64,000 bases of DNA from Snuella lapsa (lineage in GTDB: Bacteria > Bacteroidota > Bacteroidia > Flavobacteriales > Flavobacteriaceae). Both the position numbers and the translations under genes were made by a program. Below the pieces are notes generated by a model. The model was not told the origin of the DNA, made no database searches, and saw nothing but the letters and a program-made list of their open reading frames with translations. Every line of letters starts with the position of its first letter. Position 1 is the first letter of the stretch. The stretch covers positions 124,001-188,000 of the forward strand of contig NZ_BAABCY010000032.1 in assembly GCF_039539345.1 (NCBI RefSeq), given 5' to 3'. Positions 26,188 through 35,821 of the stretch are shown in pieces.

Positions 26188-27756
26188 TTAGTTTACATCC
26201 CAGAAAAGTTTAGTTGTCATATTGTCCATAGACGAAACAGCTTGGTAATTATCTGTGTTTCTTGATCTTTCATTATCAGGATACAACCATCTTACAGGAG
26301 GTAAAGATTGTGTGTTTGATGCATCAGGTTGAAAATCTAACATTGGTAAATCCAATCTTCTAATTTCTGCCCAACTCTCGTTTAACTGAACCACACTATA
26401 GTGAATCCATTTTTGCTCTGCTATTAATTCTAATTTTTCTGCGTTTGTACCACCCCATGCTATTTCAGCATCAGCAATATAAGCATCAATTTCAGTTCCA
26501 GTTACAGGAGTTAATGCTCCAGAAATACCATCATTCGTTAGTGTATTAACCCAATAATACCACTCTATCGATTGTTCAATTCCCATCTCGTAAGCTGCTT
26601 TAGCAGACGCATCGTTTCCACTTCTTAAGTAATATTCTGCCTTTATAAAACTTACTTCAGCAGCATTCATAAGCATACCTGGAAAAAAATCGTTTCGGCT
26701 TAATGTAGAACGGTTGTATATACTTACCATACTGTCATCTATTAAATCCTGTTGATCACTACTAGCAGCCAACGGATCGATACCCTGATAAACACCTCCT
26801 GCATTTTCACCTGGCTCGAACATAGCCACTAATCTTGGATCAGAACTTGCCAACATGTGGTCAATCATTGCCTTACCAGCAACATTACCATTCCAATCTT
26901 CTAGCCCACTCTGAAATCCTTCAGAATTGATAGGCGTATCTAAACTAATTACATCAATTTGAATGTTCTCGTCATTAGAATCGATAACTGGATAGCTTCC
27001 TAAGATACTTGCTATTTCAGAATCTGCTCGTGAAGAGAACTCCGAAGAACCCGATACACGATTTAAGATACGTAATCTTAATGAATTACAGTACTTTCTC
27101 CAAAGTGTTAAATCTCCATTATTAATGTAATCCTGGGTTTCAAAAATTGTGCTTGTAGCATTATCCAAAGAAATCCCATTTAACTCGTCTGCTATAGATT
27201 TTAAATCATCTAACAACGTTGTATAAATACTAACTGAAGAATCGTACGCTGGTAAAGATGCTAAATAATCTCCTCCATTCTGACTTAGCTTACCAGCTTC
27301 ACTGAATGGAATATATCCAAACAGATCTACCATTTCTTGAGTATGATCATAAACGTAAACTGTTGCTGCTAACCAAAAAATCCTGTTTTTTTGCTGCGCT
27401 TCTTCTGAAAGCGTATTATACACTTTCTCTAGCTCTCTATACTGCTGAAAAACAGAATAAAACGTATTCCACTGTCCATCAACACTGGCAGCACCAACAA
27501 CATACTGTCCTAGGTCATTCGCCCATCCTACCGATTGGGTCCACCGTCTAGTTGATGTACGATTCACCACAAAATAGTTCCAGTACGCGGGTAGCACATA
27601 ATCTTTGTTGGCTACCAAAACACCTGTAAACTGCTTTGGCACCGTTGTTTCTCCAATTTTATTTGGATTGGCATAGTTGTCTGCAAATTCGGATTCTTGA
27701 CATCCGGTAAATGCAATAACAATTGCCATTAGTAATATGAAAATATGTTTCTTCAT
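26188..27756 (-). CDS. SusD/RagB-family glycan-binding lipoprotein (SusD-like_2 type)
   Basis: The 522-residue product has a lipoprotein signal (AIVIAFTGC, then QESEFADNYANPNKIG). It shows the SusD-like family 12771-type features: NPNK near the start, WLAATVYVYDHTQEMVDLFGYIPFSEA, LWRKYCNSLRLRILNRVSG, and a C-terminal EKLELIAEQKWIHYSVVQLNESWAEIRRLDLP. It differs from the first SusD in the window, which is of the classic RagB type. It would form the lid of the SusC transporter encoded 36 bp upstream and, from context, bind an N-glycan or its fragments. Confidence 0.93.
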   Translation of the reverse strand: MKKHIFILLMAIVIAFTGCQESEFADNYANPNKIGETTVPKQFTGVLVANKDYVLPAYWNYFVVNRTSTRRWTQSVGWANDLGQYVVGAASVDGQWNTFYSVFQQYRELEKVYNTLSEEAQQKNRIFWLAATVYVYDHTQEMVDLFGYIPFSEAGKLSQNGGDYLASLPAYDSSVSIYTTLLDDLKSIADELNGISLDNATSTIFETQDYINNGDLTLWRKYCNSLRLRILNRVSGSSEFSSRADSEIASILGSYPVIDSNDENIQIDVISLDTPINSEGFQSGLEDWNGNVAGKAMIDHMLASSDPRLVAMFEPGENAGGVYQGIDPLAASSDQQDLIDDSMVSIYNRSTLSRNDFFPGMLMNAAEVSFIKAEYYLRSGNDASAKAAYEMGIEQSIEWYYWVNTLTNDGISGALTPVTGTEIDAYIADAEIAWGGTNAEKLELIAEQKWIHYSVVQLNESWAEIRRLDLPMLDFQPDASNTQSLPPVRWLYPDNERSRNTDNYQAVSSMDNMTTKLFWDVN

Positions 27757-27792
27757 TTTTTAAACTTTTTAAGTTATTCTTTTTCTTACAAT

Positions 27793-30700
27793 TTATAGTT
27801 TAGCTCTTAAGCTCAATCCAAATGTTCTACTAGCCGGGTTTGTTCCTGCATTGTTTACATTTTGATTCCAACGAGAACCAGCTGTTAATTGCTCTGCATC
27901 CATATCTTTTAATGTTCTATAGAAATAGAATAGGTTTCTACCAAACACCGATAATTGTAAATCCTGGAAGCCTAATTTATCCACTACACCTTTAGGGAAT
28001 TGGTAAGCTAAAGAAAGTTCACGCATTTTAACATAGGTATTCTTTTTAATATACAACTCATAACGTGTATTAGGACTGTACTGTGGTCCACCCCAGTTAT
28101 AGGTTATCCAGTAATACTCTGGGTTAGTCGTAATGTAATCGTTTGGCGTTCCATCAGCTTTAACTCCATCTAAAATAATACCATCGTCGTAAACTACTTC
28201 GCCATTAGGACCTTGAGCAGTTCCTGTATCAACTAATTGTCTATCACCGTTTGCGTCAGCATACCAAGATAGGCCACCATGTTCGGCATCCATGCCTTTT
28301 AAACTTTCCTCTGTTAAACCACGACCGATCATCCAGTTTATTGCCGTTGGCATTACGTGTCCGCCAATTCGGTAATCGACCATAGCACTTAAGGTCAAGT
28401 TTTTGTATGTAAGGAAGTTAAAGAATCCACCTATTACTTTTGGCTGAGCATTACCAACTTTAATCCATTCGTCTGGATCTACTTTATATAATCCATTAGG
28501 ATCTACTATTTTATTACCATTGGCATCAGTCGCTACAGGGTGTGCATAAAAGTTTCCTACTGCAGATCCAGGCTCTGATTTTAACAAGGCTGCGCTACCA
28601 TCATAATTGGCATGGATTAATTCTTCTAACCCTGGAGCTAAAGATTCTACCGTATTTTTGTTGAATGCTAAATTAATACCTGTATCCCATGTAAAATCTC
28701 CTGATGAAATTGGCGTTGCATTTAATCCAATCTCCCATCCTTTATTACGCATGGTACCAATGTTGGTTAACACAGAAGAAGATCCCGAAGAGTTTGGTAA
28801 CGATAGTGGAAGTATTTGGTCTTCTAATCTTGAATCATAATAAGTCACATCCACATTCAATGCACTATTGAACAATTTAAGCTCCAAACCGAATTCGGTA
28901 TCGCGCTTAGTCTCCGATTTTATAGCATCGTTTCCTGCATTTCCAGGTAGCGATGTATAAATAACCGATCCACCTCCTTGTGAGCCCAAAGTATTTTGAT
29001 TATACGCAATATTTGCAGCATAAATTGGAGGGAAGTTACCCACTTTACCCCAAGAGGCACGCAATTTACCATAATTAATAAAGTCTGGCACCTCAAAAGC
29101 ATCCGAGAACACAAATCCTGAGTTTACAGAAGGGTAATAAAATGTATTGTCGATATTTGCGTTCATATTGGAGGTACGGTCACGACGAACGGTTCCTTCA
29201 ACAAACAGATATCCTTTATAATCAAAGTTAGCCGTTCCTATTAACGCATCTTTAACTGTAGCCCATTCATTACTTCCTGCACCAGGTGTATTGGTTGATG
29301 CTGATACAGAGAACCAATTCTCTACACTTAATCCTCCAGACGTACCTCTATTAGTTCTGTAATGGAATTGCTTTGTTCCATTATAACCAGCCATCAAACT
29401 CATGTTTAAATCGGGAGTCAATTCCTTGGTATAAGTTAAAAGGATATCTCCGTAAATAATCTTATCAATAGAATTTTGAATACCGTAATAACCTGAAGGT
29501 CCATAAATTAACGGACGTGTAGTAGAACGTTTATCTGTAGATTGGAAGGTTGTATAATCTGTAGATATTCTACCTCTCAATTTCAACTCATCCGTAATAT
29601 CCCAGTGTTGTGTAATACTGGCAATAATACGATCGGTGTTTTCCTCATACCGGTGCTCATTAACTCTCCAAGTAAAATCCAAAACATCACCTCTATAACC
29701 TGGTATTCTTAGATTTTCTTCTGGTGTTAAGCTGTTTCCATTACCCGTAACAAAACGATAGCCTAAACTAGTCTTGTAATAATCATGGTACCAGTCACCA
29801 CTATCAAAACGTGTCATCATACCACCAAAATTATTAGTTAAACGATCGATGGAATACGGTCTGTTTTTAACCTTGGAATTGATATAGTTGATAAAAACAT
29901 CTGTTCTTAAATCATCATTCCAGTGAAATGTTGAGTTTAAGTTAAAGATGTTTTTGTCGTTCTCTGAATTTTTACTTAAACCTTCGTTATCCTGACGTGT
30001 GTAAGAAAAACGTAAATTGGACTTATCTGTTGAATTTACAATAGAAACGTTGTTCATAAAGTTGTGAGCATCTTGAAACAAACCTTTAGGGCCATTTTGT
30101 GCCTTATAAGGAATAACCTCACCAGTCCAAGCCAAGGCTGGTTCCCCATCAAATTTAGGACCATAGTTAAGAGAGGTTCCTATAGGCTGACGTGTTTCAT
30201 TTACACCATCGCCATCTAGGTCGTAATACAACCACCTATCCTCATCTTGCCCAGCATCAAATATATAAACCGGGTAACCAGGACCTCTTACATTTTGGTA
30301 TCTTGGAAAGTAAGCTGCCTTATCCATAGTATAAGTGCTGTTAAAACTAACTCCTAGACCTTTTTTAACTCCTTTACCACTCTTAGTCGTAATAAGTACA
30401 ACACCATTGGCTGCCTCGTTACCATATAATGCAGCAGCAGAAGCTCCCTTAAGAATCGATATGTTTTCAATATCCTCTGGGTTGATGTCTAAAAGACCAT
30501 TACCTCTAATACGTTGATCGCCCCAATAGTTGTTATTACTAACATTTTCGTTACGTATTGGAATACCATCCACCACAATAAGCGGTTGTGTATTATTCGT
30601 AATAGATGCCAATCCACGAATCTGGATGTTTACGGCACTGGTAGACCCTCCTGAGGTTGCTTCAATTCGAACCCCTGGCGCTTTACCATATAAAGCCGTA

Positions 30701-31119
30701 GCCACGTTAGGCGTCCCGGTTTTAACCAACTCTTCTGACTTGATAGTCGCTGTTGCATAACCAATCGCTCGTTTCTCTTTAGTTATACCAAACGACGTAA
30801 CAACAACTTCTCCTAATGCTTCAGTGCTTTCTTCCAACTGAACATCAATTGTCGTTTTTCCTGAGATTGCAACTTCCTTCGTTGCATATCCAAGTATAGA
30901 GAATACTAATGTAGCATCCGCAGGTGCATCAATAGAATATCTCCCATCAAAATCTGAGGCAACTCCTTTAGAAGTCCCCTTCACAATAATGTTAACTCCT
31001 GGCAAGGGTATTCCGCTTTTACTATCGGACACAACACCAGACACTGCAGTTTGAGCTTCGGCATATTGAAAACCGAACAAACAAAACACAAACAGTAGTT
31101 TTAGTACTTTTTGAATCAT
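27793..31119 (-). CDS. SusC/RagA-family TonB-linked outer-membrane transporter
   Basis: The 1,108-residue product has a signal peptide ending YAEAQ, a carboxypeptidase-regulatory-like domain (about 25-105; VSGVVSDSKSGIPLPGVNII), a TonB-box-like GEVVVTSFGITKEKR, a plug domain (IQIRGLASI, NISILKGASAAALYGNEAANGVVLITTK) and a barrel ending LSLRAKL. It is the import pore of the N-glycan locus and pairs with the SusD downstream. The 234 bp upstream (31120-31353) holds no gene and no exact TAnnTTTG element. Confidence 0.95.
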   Translation of the reverse strand: MIQKVLKLLFVFCLFGFQYAEAQTAVSGVVSDSKSGIPLPGVNIIVKGTSKGVASDFDGRYSIDAPADATLVFSILGYATKEVAISGKTTIDVQLEESTEALGEVVVTSFGITKEKRAIGYATATIKSEELVKTGTPNVATALYGKAPGVRIEATSGGSTSAVNIQIRGLASITNNTQPLIVVDGIPIRNENVSNNNYWGDQRIRGNGLLDINPEDIENISILKGASAAALYGNEAANGVVLITTKSGKGVKKGLGVSFNSTYTMDKAAYFPRYQNVRGPGYPVYIFDAGQDEDRWLYYDLDGDGVNETRQPIGTSLNYGPKFDGEPALAWTGEVIPYKAQNGPKGLFQDAHNFMNNVSIVNSTDKSNLRFSYTRQDNEGLSKNSENDKNIFNLNSTFHWNDDLRTDVFINYINSKVKNRPYSIDRLTNNFGGMMTRFDSGDWYHDYYKTSLGYRFVTGNGNSLTPEENLRIPGYRGDVLDFTWRVNEHRYEENTDRIIASITQHWDITDELKLRGRISTDYTTFQSTDKRSTTRPLIYGPSGYYGIQNSIDKIIYGDILLTYTKELTPDLNMSLMAGYNGTKQFHYRTNRGTSGGLSVENWFSVSASTNTPGAGSNEWATVKDALIGTANFDYKGYLFVEGTVRRDRTSNMNANIDNTFYYPSVNSGFVFSDAFEVPDFINYGKLRASWGKVGNFPPIYAANIAYNQNTLGSQGGGSVIYTSLPGNAGNDAIKSETKRDTEFGLELKLFNSALNVDVTYYDSRLEDQILPLSLPNSSGSSSVLTNIGTMRNKGWEIGLNATPISSGDFTWDTGINLAFNKNTVESLAPGLEELIHANYDGSAALLKSEPGSAVGNFYAHPVATDANGNKIVDPNGLYKVDPDEWIKVGNAQPKVIGGFFNFLTYKNLTLSAMVDYRIGGHVMPTAINWMIGRGLTEESLKGMDAEHGGLSWYADANGDRQLVDTGTAQGPNGEVVYDDGIILDGVKADGTPNDYITTNPEYYWITYNWGGPQYSPNTRYELYIKKNTYVKMRELSLAYQFPKGVVDKLGFQDLQLSVFGRNLFYFYRTLKDMDAEQLTAGSRWNQNVNNAGTNPASRTFGLSLRAKL

Positions 31120-31353
31120 AAATTTTTAGTTTTGAGTTAATAATTGTTGAATTAACAAATTATTAGGAATTAAATCATTCTTTTTTCGACCAACAACAAG
31201 TCTAAAATGACGGAGGTTGTTTTTTTAGAATACTTGTAACTTTTTATGCAAATCTTAACGAAAAAAATAAGTTCACATTCAGTAAGTCAAGGGCTTTCAA
31301 GTTGGCAAAACAATTTTGAAATACGTAAATAATTGCAAAAACAATATTTAAGC

Positions 31354-32193
31354 TTATTTGATATCAACCTCGACATATACTGGTAAATGATCTGACGGAT
31401 ATTTACAGTCTTTAGAGTCACTAAGTATAGCATACTTATTAACTTCTATTTTATCTTTACTTACAAAAACATAGTCAATTCTATCTTTTACCGGTTCATT
31501 AAACTTAAAACCGTTAAAGGTTCCTTCTGGGCCAAAAGGTTTAGATTTACTTACCAATTTTGTGTCGCTAAAAATATCCGACAGATATGTTATTGGAATA
31601 CTGTTTGGTTTTAAATTAAAATCTCCCATAAGAACTACTGGAAAATCATTTTGGTTCAACTCAGCAATTTTATTTACTATAAGTTTAGCACTTTCTTCTC
31701 TTGCTTTTAGTCCGATATGATCAAAATGCGTATTAAACAACCAAAACTTTTGCTTCGTTTCTTTTTCTTGAAACAAAGCATAGGTACAGATGCGCTCCAT
31801 GGATGCATCCCAGCCTACGGAAATCATATTTGGTGTAGAGGACAACCAAAAGGTATTACTTTCCAAAACTTCAAACTTATCTGAATTGTAAAATATAGCA
31901 CTATACTCTCCTTTTGTTTTTCCATCATCCCTTCCTACTCCTACATAACCATAATTTACAAGCGTACTATCTATATATTGCACTTGATGTTGCAAGCCTT
32001 CTTGTATCCCAAAAACATCGGGATCATAAAAAGTAATTTGATTGCATAAAAATGCTTTTCTCTTTGACCATTGGTTCTCACCATCCTTCGGATTATCATA
32101 ACGAATATTATAAGTCATTGCCTTATAAACTTGACTATTAGATAAACCAACTACACATAGGCATAATAGACATACTGCAATAAAACGTTTCAT
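31354..32193 (-). CDS. Secreted endonuclease/exonuclease/phosphatase-family phosphoesterase
   Basis: The 279-residue product has a signal peptide (MKRFIAVCLLCLCVVGLSNSQ) and the EEP-fold motifs: MTYNIRYDN (metal Asn), GIQEGLQHQV (metal Glu), FNTHFDHIG (His/Asp), VLMGDFNLKP (GDFN) and a C-terminal SDHLPV (catalytic Asp-His). ATG 32193 was chosen over 32226 because it starts the signal peptide. The family covers nucleases, sphingomyelinases and inositol-phosphate phosphatases; many secreted Bacteroidota members sit in PULs with no known substrate. Here a phosphodiester or phosphate on the glycan is a possible target, which is inference. Confidence 0.9.
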   Translation of the reverse strand: MKRFIAVCLLCLCVVGLSNSQVYKAMTYNIRYDNPKDGENQWSKRKAFLCNQITFYDPDVFGIQEGLQHQVQYIDSTLVNYGYVGVGRDDGKTKGEYSAIFYNSDKFEVLESNTFWLSSTPNMISVGWDASMERICTYALFQEKETKQKFWLFNTHFDHIGLKAREESAKLIVNKIAELNQNDFPVVLMGDFNLKPNSIPITYLSDIFSDTKLVSKSKPFGPEGTFNGFKFNEPVKDRIDYVFVSKDKIEVNKYAILSDSKDCKYPSDHLPVYVEVDIK

Positions 32194-32288
32194 ATTTAAT
32201 ACTCCTATTTTTAATAGTCCAGACATTTACCTAATAAAACCTTAACTAACCCTTTAATTCACACTACTTTCTTAGAAATGAAGCTTCT

Positions 32289-35200
32289 TTAATTTAAAAC
32301 TTTAAACACCTGAAGCTTAGCATCGTTATTCCCTACTAAAACAAATTCTTCATTGCCGATTTCTATCGTTTCAATCTGTTTTGCATCGCTACTAATAACA
32401 AATCCACTTTTTCTAGGCTTAATAGACTTAAAACCACCTTTACCATCTCCCAACATAACAAGCCCTATCCCTGCATCATTTCTAGGCGTCTCTATTTCCG
32501 ACACATACAGGTTTTCGGCAACAACAACATCCAAATTATTATCATTATCTATATCCTTAACCAAAATATCATTAATATTGGAAAACTGTGCCTGAATAGG
32601 CAATGGAGACATCTTAAAACGACTATTGCCCAAATTTTCTATATAAGAAGAGGCAAAGGTATTAGCTTTATAATGCAAGGCTTCATTTAAATTACCCTTT
32701 CCATATACATCATCAATTTCTAAAGAAGCGAAAACATCATACTTTTTAAATTTCTTTTTAAGTTCTGGAATTTGTTGTGATGAACATGAAAATCCCCGAA
32801 GTGGATAATGCTTGTCTTTATCGTAATACCCTAAAACCAAATCATTAGTTCCATTTTCATCGAAATCTGAATAATAAATATCAAAAGGTCTTTCCTTAGA
32901 TGTTTTGTATTTATAGTTGAGCCCAAGATTACCTGCTACAAAATCGATATCGCCATCATTATCAAAATCCCCTTTTTCGATACTAAACCACCATCCTGTA
33001 GAATTATCCAAACCATCCACTGAGACTTTTGAAAACACCCCATCGTCATTCCTAAGAACCGTAACGGGCATCCATTCCCCGACTATAATTAAATCGGAAT
33101 CGTTATCACCGTCAAAATCGGCCCATACCGCATCAGTAACCATTCCAATATCATTCAAAATAGGAGCCAGTGAATTTGTCTTGTTAACCAAATCTCCTCC
33201 TTCATTTTCTAATAGCACACTGGATGCAGGTGTTGGATATTCGCGTGGCACGTGTCTACTTCCAACAAAAAAATCCAGATCTCCATCCTTATCATAATCC
33301 TCGGCTATTACTTTTGATCCGCTACCCGTCGCTTCATTTAAAAGCATACCCTTGGAGAAATTTCCTTTGCCATCATTAAAATAAACTCTATCAAAATAGT
33401 TTGCATGTGCTTTAGGATACGCATTTCCCCCACTTACAACATATAGATCCTTATAATTATCACCGTTAACATCTACAAACAACGCATCAATATCCTCGTA
33501 TTCTTTCTCCATATCCCATAATGCTTCGGAACTCAGATAAAACTCCCCATTTTCCTCTTGTATATAAAGGACGGCACTAAAACCTTTTGCTCCTCCTATA
33601 AATAAATCATCCAACCCATCGTTATTCACATCAGCCACATCCATTGCTGGCCCAAATTGAGACATCTTATGTGGCAACAACACCTGATATTTATAATCAT
33701 CGAAGCTATTTTCTCTATGCCTGTATTTAATACTAAAGGATTGTGTTACATCTTTAAGGATACGATCTTTTTCACTATTTGCATCTCCTTTATTTACAAC
33801 AAGGGCATCTTTCATATCCAATTTCAGAAGTTGATTGGCTTTCACGTCCTTTAGCATAGTCTTTTTCTGGTTTGGCCATGCAACAACAATGCTGTCTACA
33901 CTCTCTCTATTCCCTATACCAAAATGCACCAAAGGTTCGCATGCAGAATAAATCCCTCTCACATTTGTCGATTCCATAACCTGAATTTGTTTATCATTAT
34001 AGAGCGTTACCCTAGCACCAAATACTGACTTATGCTCGCTATCAAAAAGATTGATCCTAATAAAATTTGCGTTTGAAAAAGTTTCTGAATTGTTTCTGTA
34101 AATAAAGGCTTTACTATTCACATTATTGACTACCATGTCCAAATCTCCATCATTATCCAAATCGACATATGCAGCTCCATTGGAAAACGATTTTTCGTCT
34201 AAACCCCATTCCGTCATCACCTTACTAAAATCCAAATTCCCATTATTCTTAAAGATATAATTGGATAATGGTTGAGAAGGAGCCATGTTAACGACTTTAT
34301 CTAAATCCAGAATATCAAAAATACTCGTAATTCCACCTCCATCTGGATGCAATTTAAGCCATTCATAGGATGTTTTATCTATGAAATCTGCCGCTGCTTT
34401 ATCTGCATCGGTATTCCTAACATCATGAAGCAGACCGTTAGTAACATACACATCTTTTAACCCATCATTATCATAATCGGCTATAAGATTACTCCAACTC
34501 CAGTCTGTCGAAGCCATGCCTGTTAATTGTGCCACGTCGCTGAATACCATGTTTCCATTATTTAACTGCAACGTATTATACATATACTGGTAATGCCCTC
34601 CTTTATTAACAACTTTCCAAAAGGCTTCTGGGTTCATTCCACTCATGTTGGACTTTAATCGGAAATTATCTTCTGCTGACATATCCACAACAAAAACATC
34701 CAAAAGTCCATCGTTATTAATATCTGCAATATCCACTCCCATACCAAAATTTGATATATGATTCATGGAAGTATCTATGACGTTAGTAAACGTTCCGTTT
34801 TTATTATTTACAAATAAAAAATCAGGCTCCTGAAAATCATTTGTCACATACAGGTCTGTCCAGCCATCATTATTTAAATCGCTTGCCGAAACAGCATTGG
34901 GATACCCTGAATACTTTAATCCTGCTTCTTCTGTAACATCCACAAAATAGTTCTTTCCCGTGTTTTTATATAACCTTACGTGCGATTCGACCTTTAACTT
35001 ATTTGAACCAAAATATTCTGAGAGTATTCCCGCATTGGGAGGATTAATTAACATAAAAACATCAAGAAATCCATCTTTATTATAGTCCATAAAAACGGAA
35101 TGCCTTGTCCGTTGTGAATTGTCCAAACCATATGCTTTGGCGGATTCAACAAATGTCCCGTTTCCTTGATTGATATAAAGTAAGTTTGTTCTCTTCTCGG

Positions 35201-35633
35201 GATTATAATCATAAAGTTCTCTACTTACATAGATATCCAAAAAGCCATCATTATTGACATCTGCAACAGTAACTCCGGCAGACCACCCTCCATCATCTTC
35301 TATACCCGCTTCGTTAGTGACATCTTTAAAAGTTAAATTCCCCTGGTTAAAATAAAGCTTATCGGGAACCATATTCCCAGCAAAATAGATATCTTGTAAA
35401 CCGTCATTATTGAAATCGCCAACACCTACCCCAGCTCCAGAATAAAAATTAGCATATAAGAAAATATTCTTATCTCTGGTACTCGTTATATCATTACTAA
35501 ATTTTACACCTGTATGGGATGATTTTAATAAAGTAAATCGTTTTTGATTTTGAGAGTAACATGCAAATGACACAAAAAGCAATAACAAAATTATTAACCT
35601 AAATTGTACTGTGTTCCCTATCATTTCTTTCAT
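32289..35633 (-). CDS. CRTAC1-like FG-GAP repeat protein with ASPIC/UnbV domain
   Basis: The 1,114-residue product has a signal peptide with a lipobox-like VSFAC. It carries about 14 calcium-binding loops of the form DxNxDGxxD (for example DFNNDGLQD, DVNNDGFLD, DYDNDGLKD, DLDNDGDLD, DFDNDGDID), giving two propellers, one before and one after an ASPIC/UnbV domain (about 520-600; ARVTLYNDKQIQVMES, HFGIGNRESVDSIVVAWPN). Such proteins are common next to SusCD pairs in marine and soil Bacteroidota; their function is unknown and surface glycan binding or adhesion is the usual suggestion. ATG 35624 is an alternative start. Confidence 0.9.
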   Translation of the reverse strand: MKEMIGNTVQFRLIILLLLFVSFACYSQNQKRFTLLKSSHTGVKFSNDITSTRDKNIFLYANFYSGAGVGVGDFNNDGLQDIYFAGNMVPDKLYFNQGNLTFKDVTNEAGIEDDGGWSAGVTVADVNNDGFLDIYVSRELYDYNPEKRTNLLYINQGNGTFVESAKAYGLDNSQRTRHSVFMDYNKDGFLDVFMLINPPNAGILSEYFGSNKLKVESHVRLYKNTGKNYFVDVTEEAGLKYSGYPNAVSASDLNNDGWTDLYVTNDFQEPDFLFVNNKNGTFTNVIDTSMNHISNFGMGVDIADINNDGLLDVFVVDMSAEDNFRLKSNMSGMNPEAFWKVVNKGGHYQYMYNTLQLNNGNMVFSDVAQLTGMASTDWSWSNLIADYDNDGLKDVYVTNGLLHDVRNTDADKAAADFIDKTSYEWLKLHPDGGGITSIFDILDLDKVVNMAPSQPLSNYIFKNNGNLDFSKVMTEWGLDEKSFSNGAAYVDLDNDGDLDMVVNNVNSKAFIYRNNSETFSNANFIRINLFDSEHKSVFGARVTLYNDKQIQVMESTNVRGIYSACEPLVHFGIGNRESVDSIVVAWPNQKKTMLKDVKANQLLKLDMKDALVVNKGDANSEKDRILKDVTQSFSIKYRHRENSFDDYKYQVLLPHKMSQFGPAMDVADVNNDGLDDLFIGGAKGFSAVLYIQEENGEFYLSSEALWDMEKEYEDIDALFVDVNGDNYKDLYVVSGGNAYPKAHANYFDRVYFNDGKGNFSKGMLLNEATGSGSKVIAEDYDKDGDLDFFVGSRHVPREYPTPASSVLLENEGGDLVNKTNSLAPILNDIGMVTDAVWADFDGDNDSDLIIVGEWMPVTVLRNDDGVFSKVSVDGLDNSTGWWFSIEKGDFDNDGDIDFVAGNLGLNYKYKTSKERPFDIYYSDFDENGTNDLVLGYYDKDKHYPLRGFSCSSQQIPELKKKFKKYDVFASLEIDDVYGKGNLNEALHYKANTFASSYIENLGNSRFKMSPLPIQAQFSNINDILVKDIDNDNNLDVVVAENLYVSEIETPRNDAGIGLVMLGDGKGGFKSIKPRKSGFVISSDAKQIETIEIGNEEFVLVGNNDAKLQVFKVLN

Positions 35634-35821
35634 AATTGCATAAGTGATTTACAAAAAGGAGCGTATTTCCTTTTGATTAAGACACTACTAAAGGTTTAGC
35701 TATAAAATAATCAAAATCTTTATTAAAACGCTTAATTATTTCGACCAACACCACTTAGCAAAAGACGAATCCATTAACACCTGGATGTTTTTAAGCACTT
35801 ATTACCAGATATTGTAAGAAA

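Noticed and set aside
31120..31353. Search for a promoter upstream of the second susC
   Set aside because: Only imperfect TAnnTTTG-like strings were found, none with a proper -33 element, so no site is listed.
32917..33297. 126-codon plus-strand open frame
   Set aside because: It is Ser/Pro-rich and lies antisense to the repeated DxNxDG loops of the CRTAC1-like protein, whose codons create such long frames.
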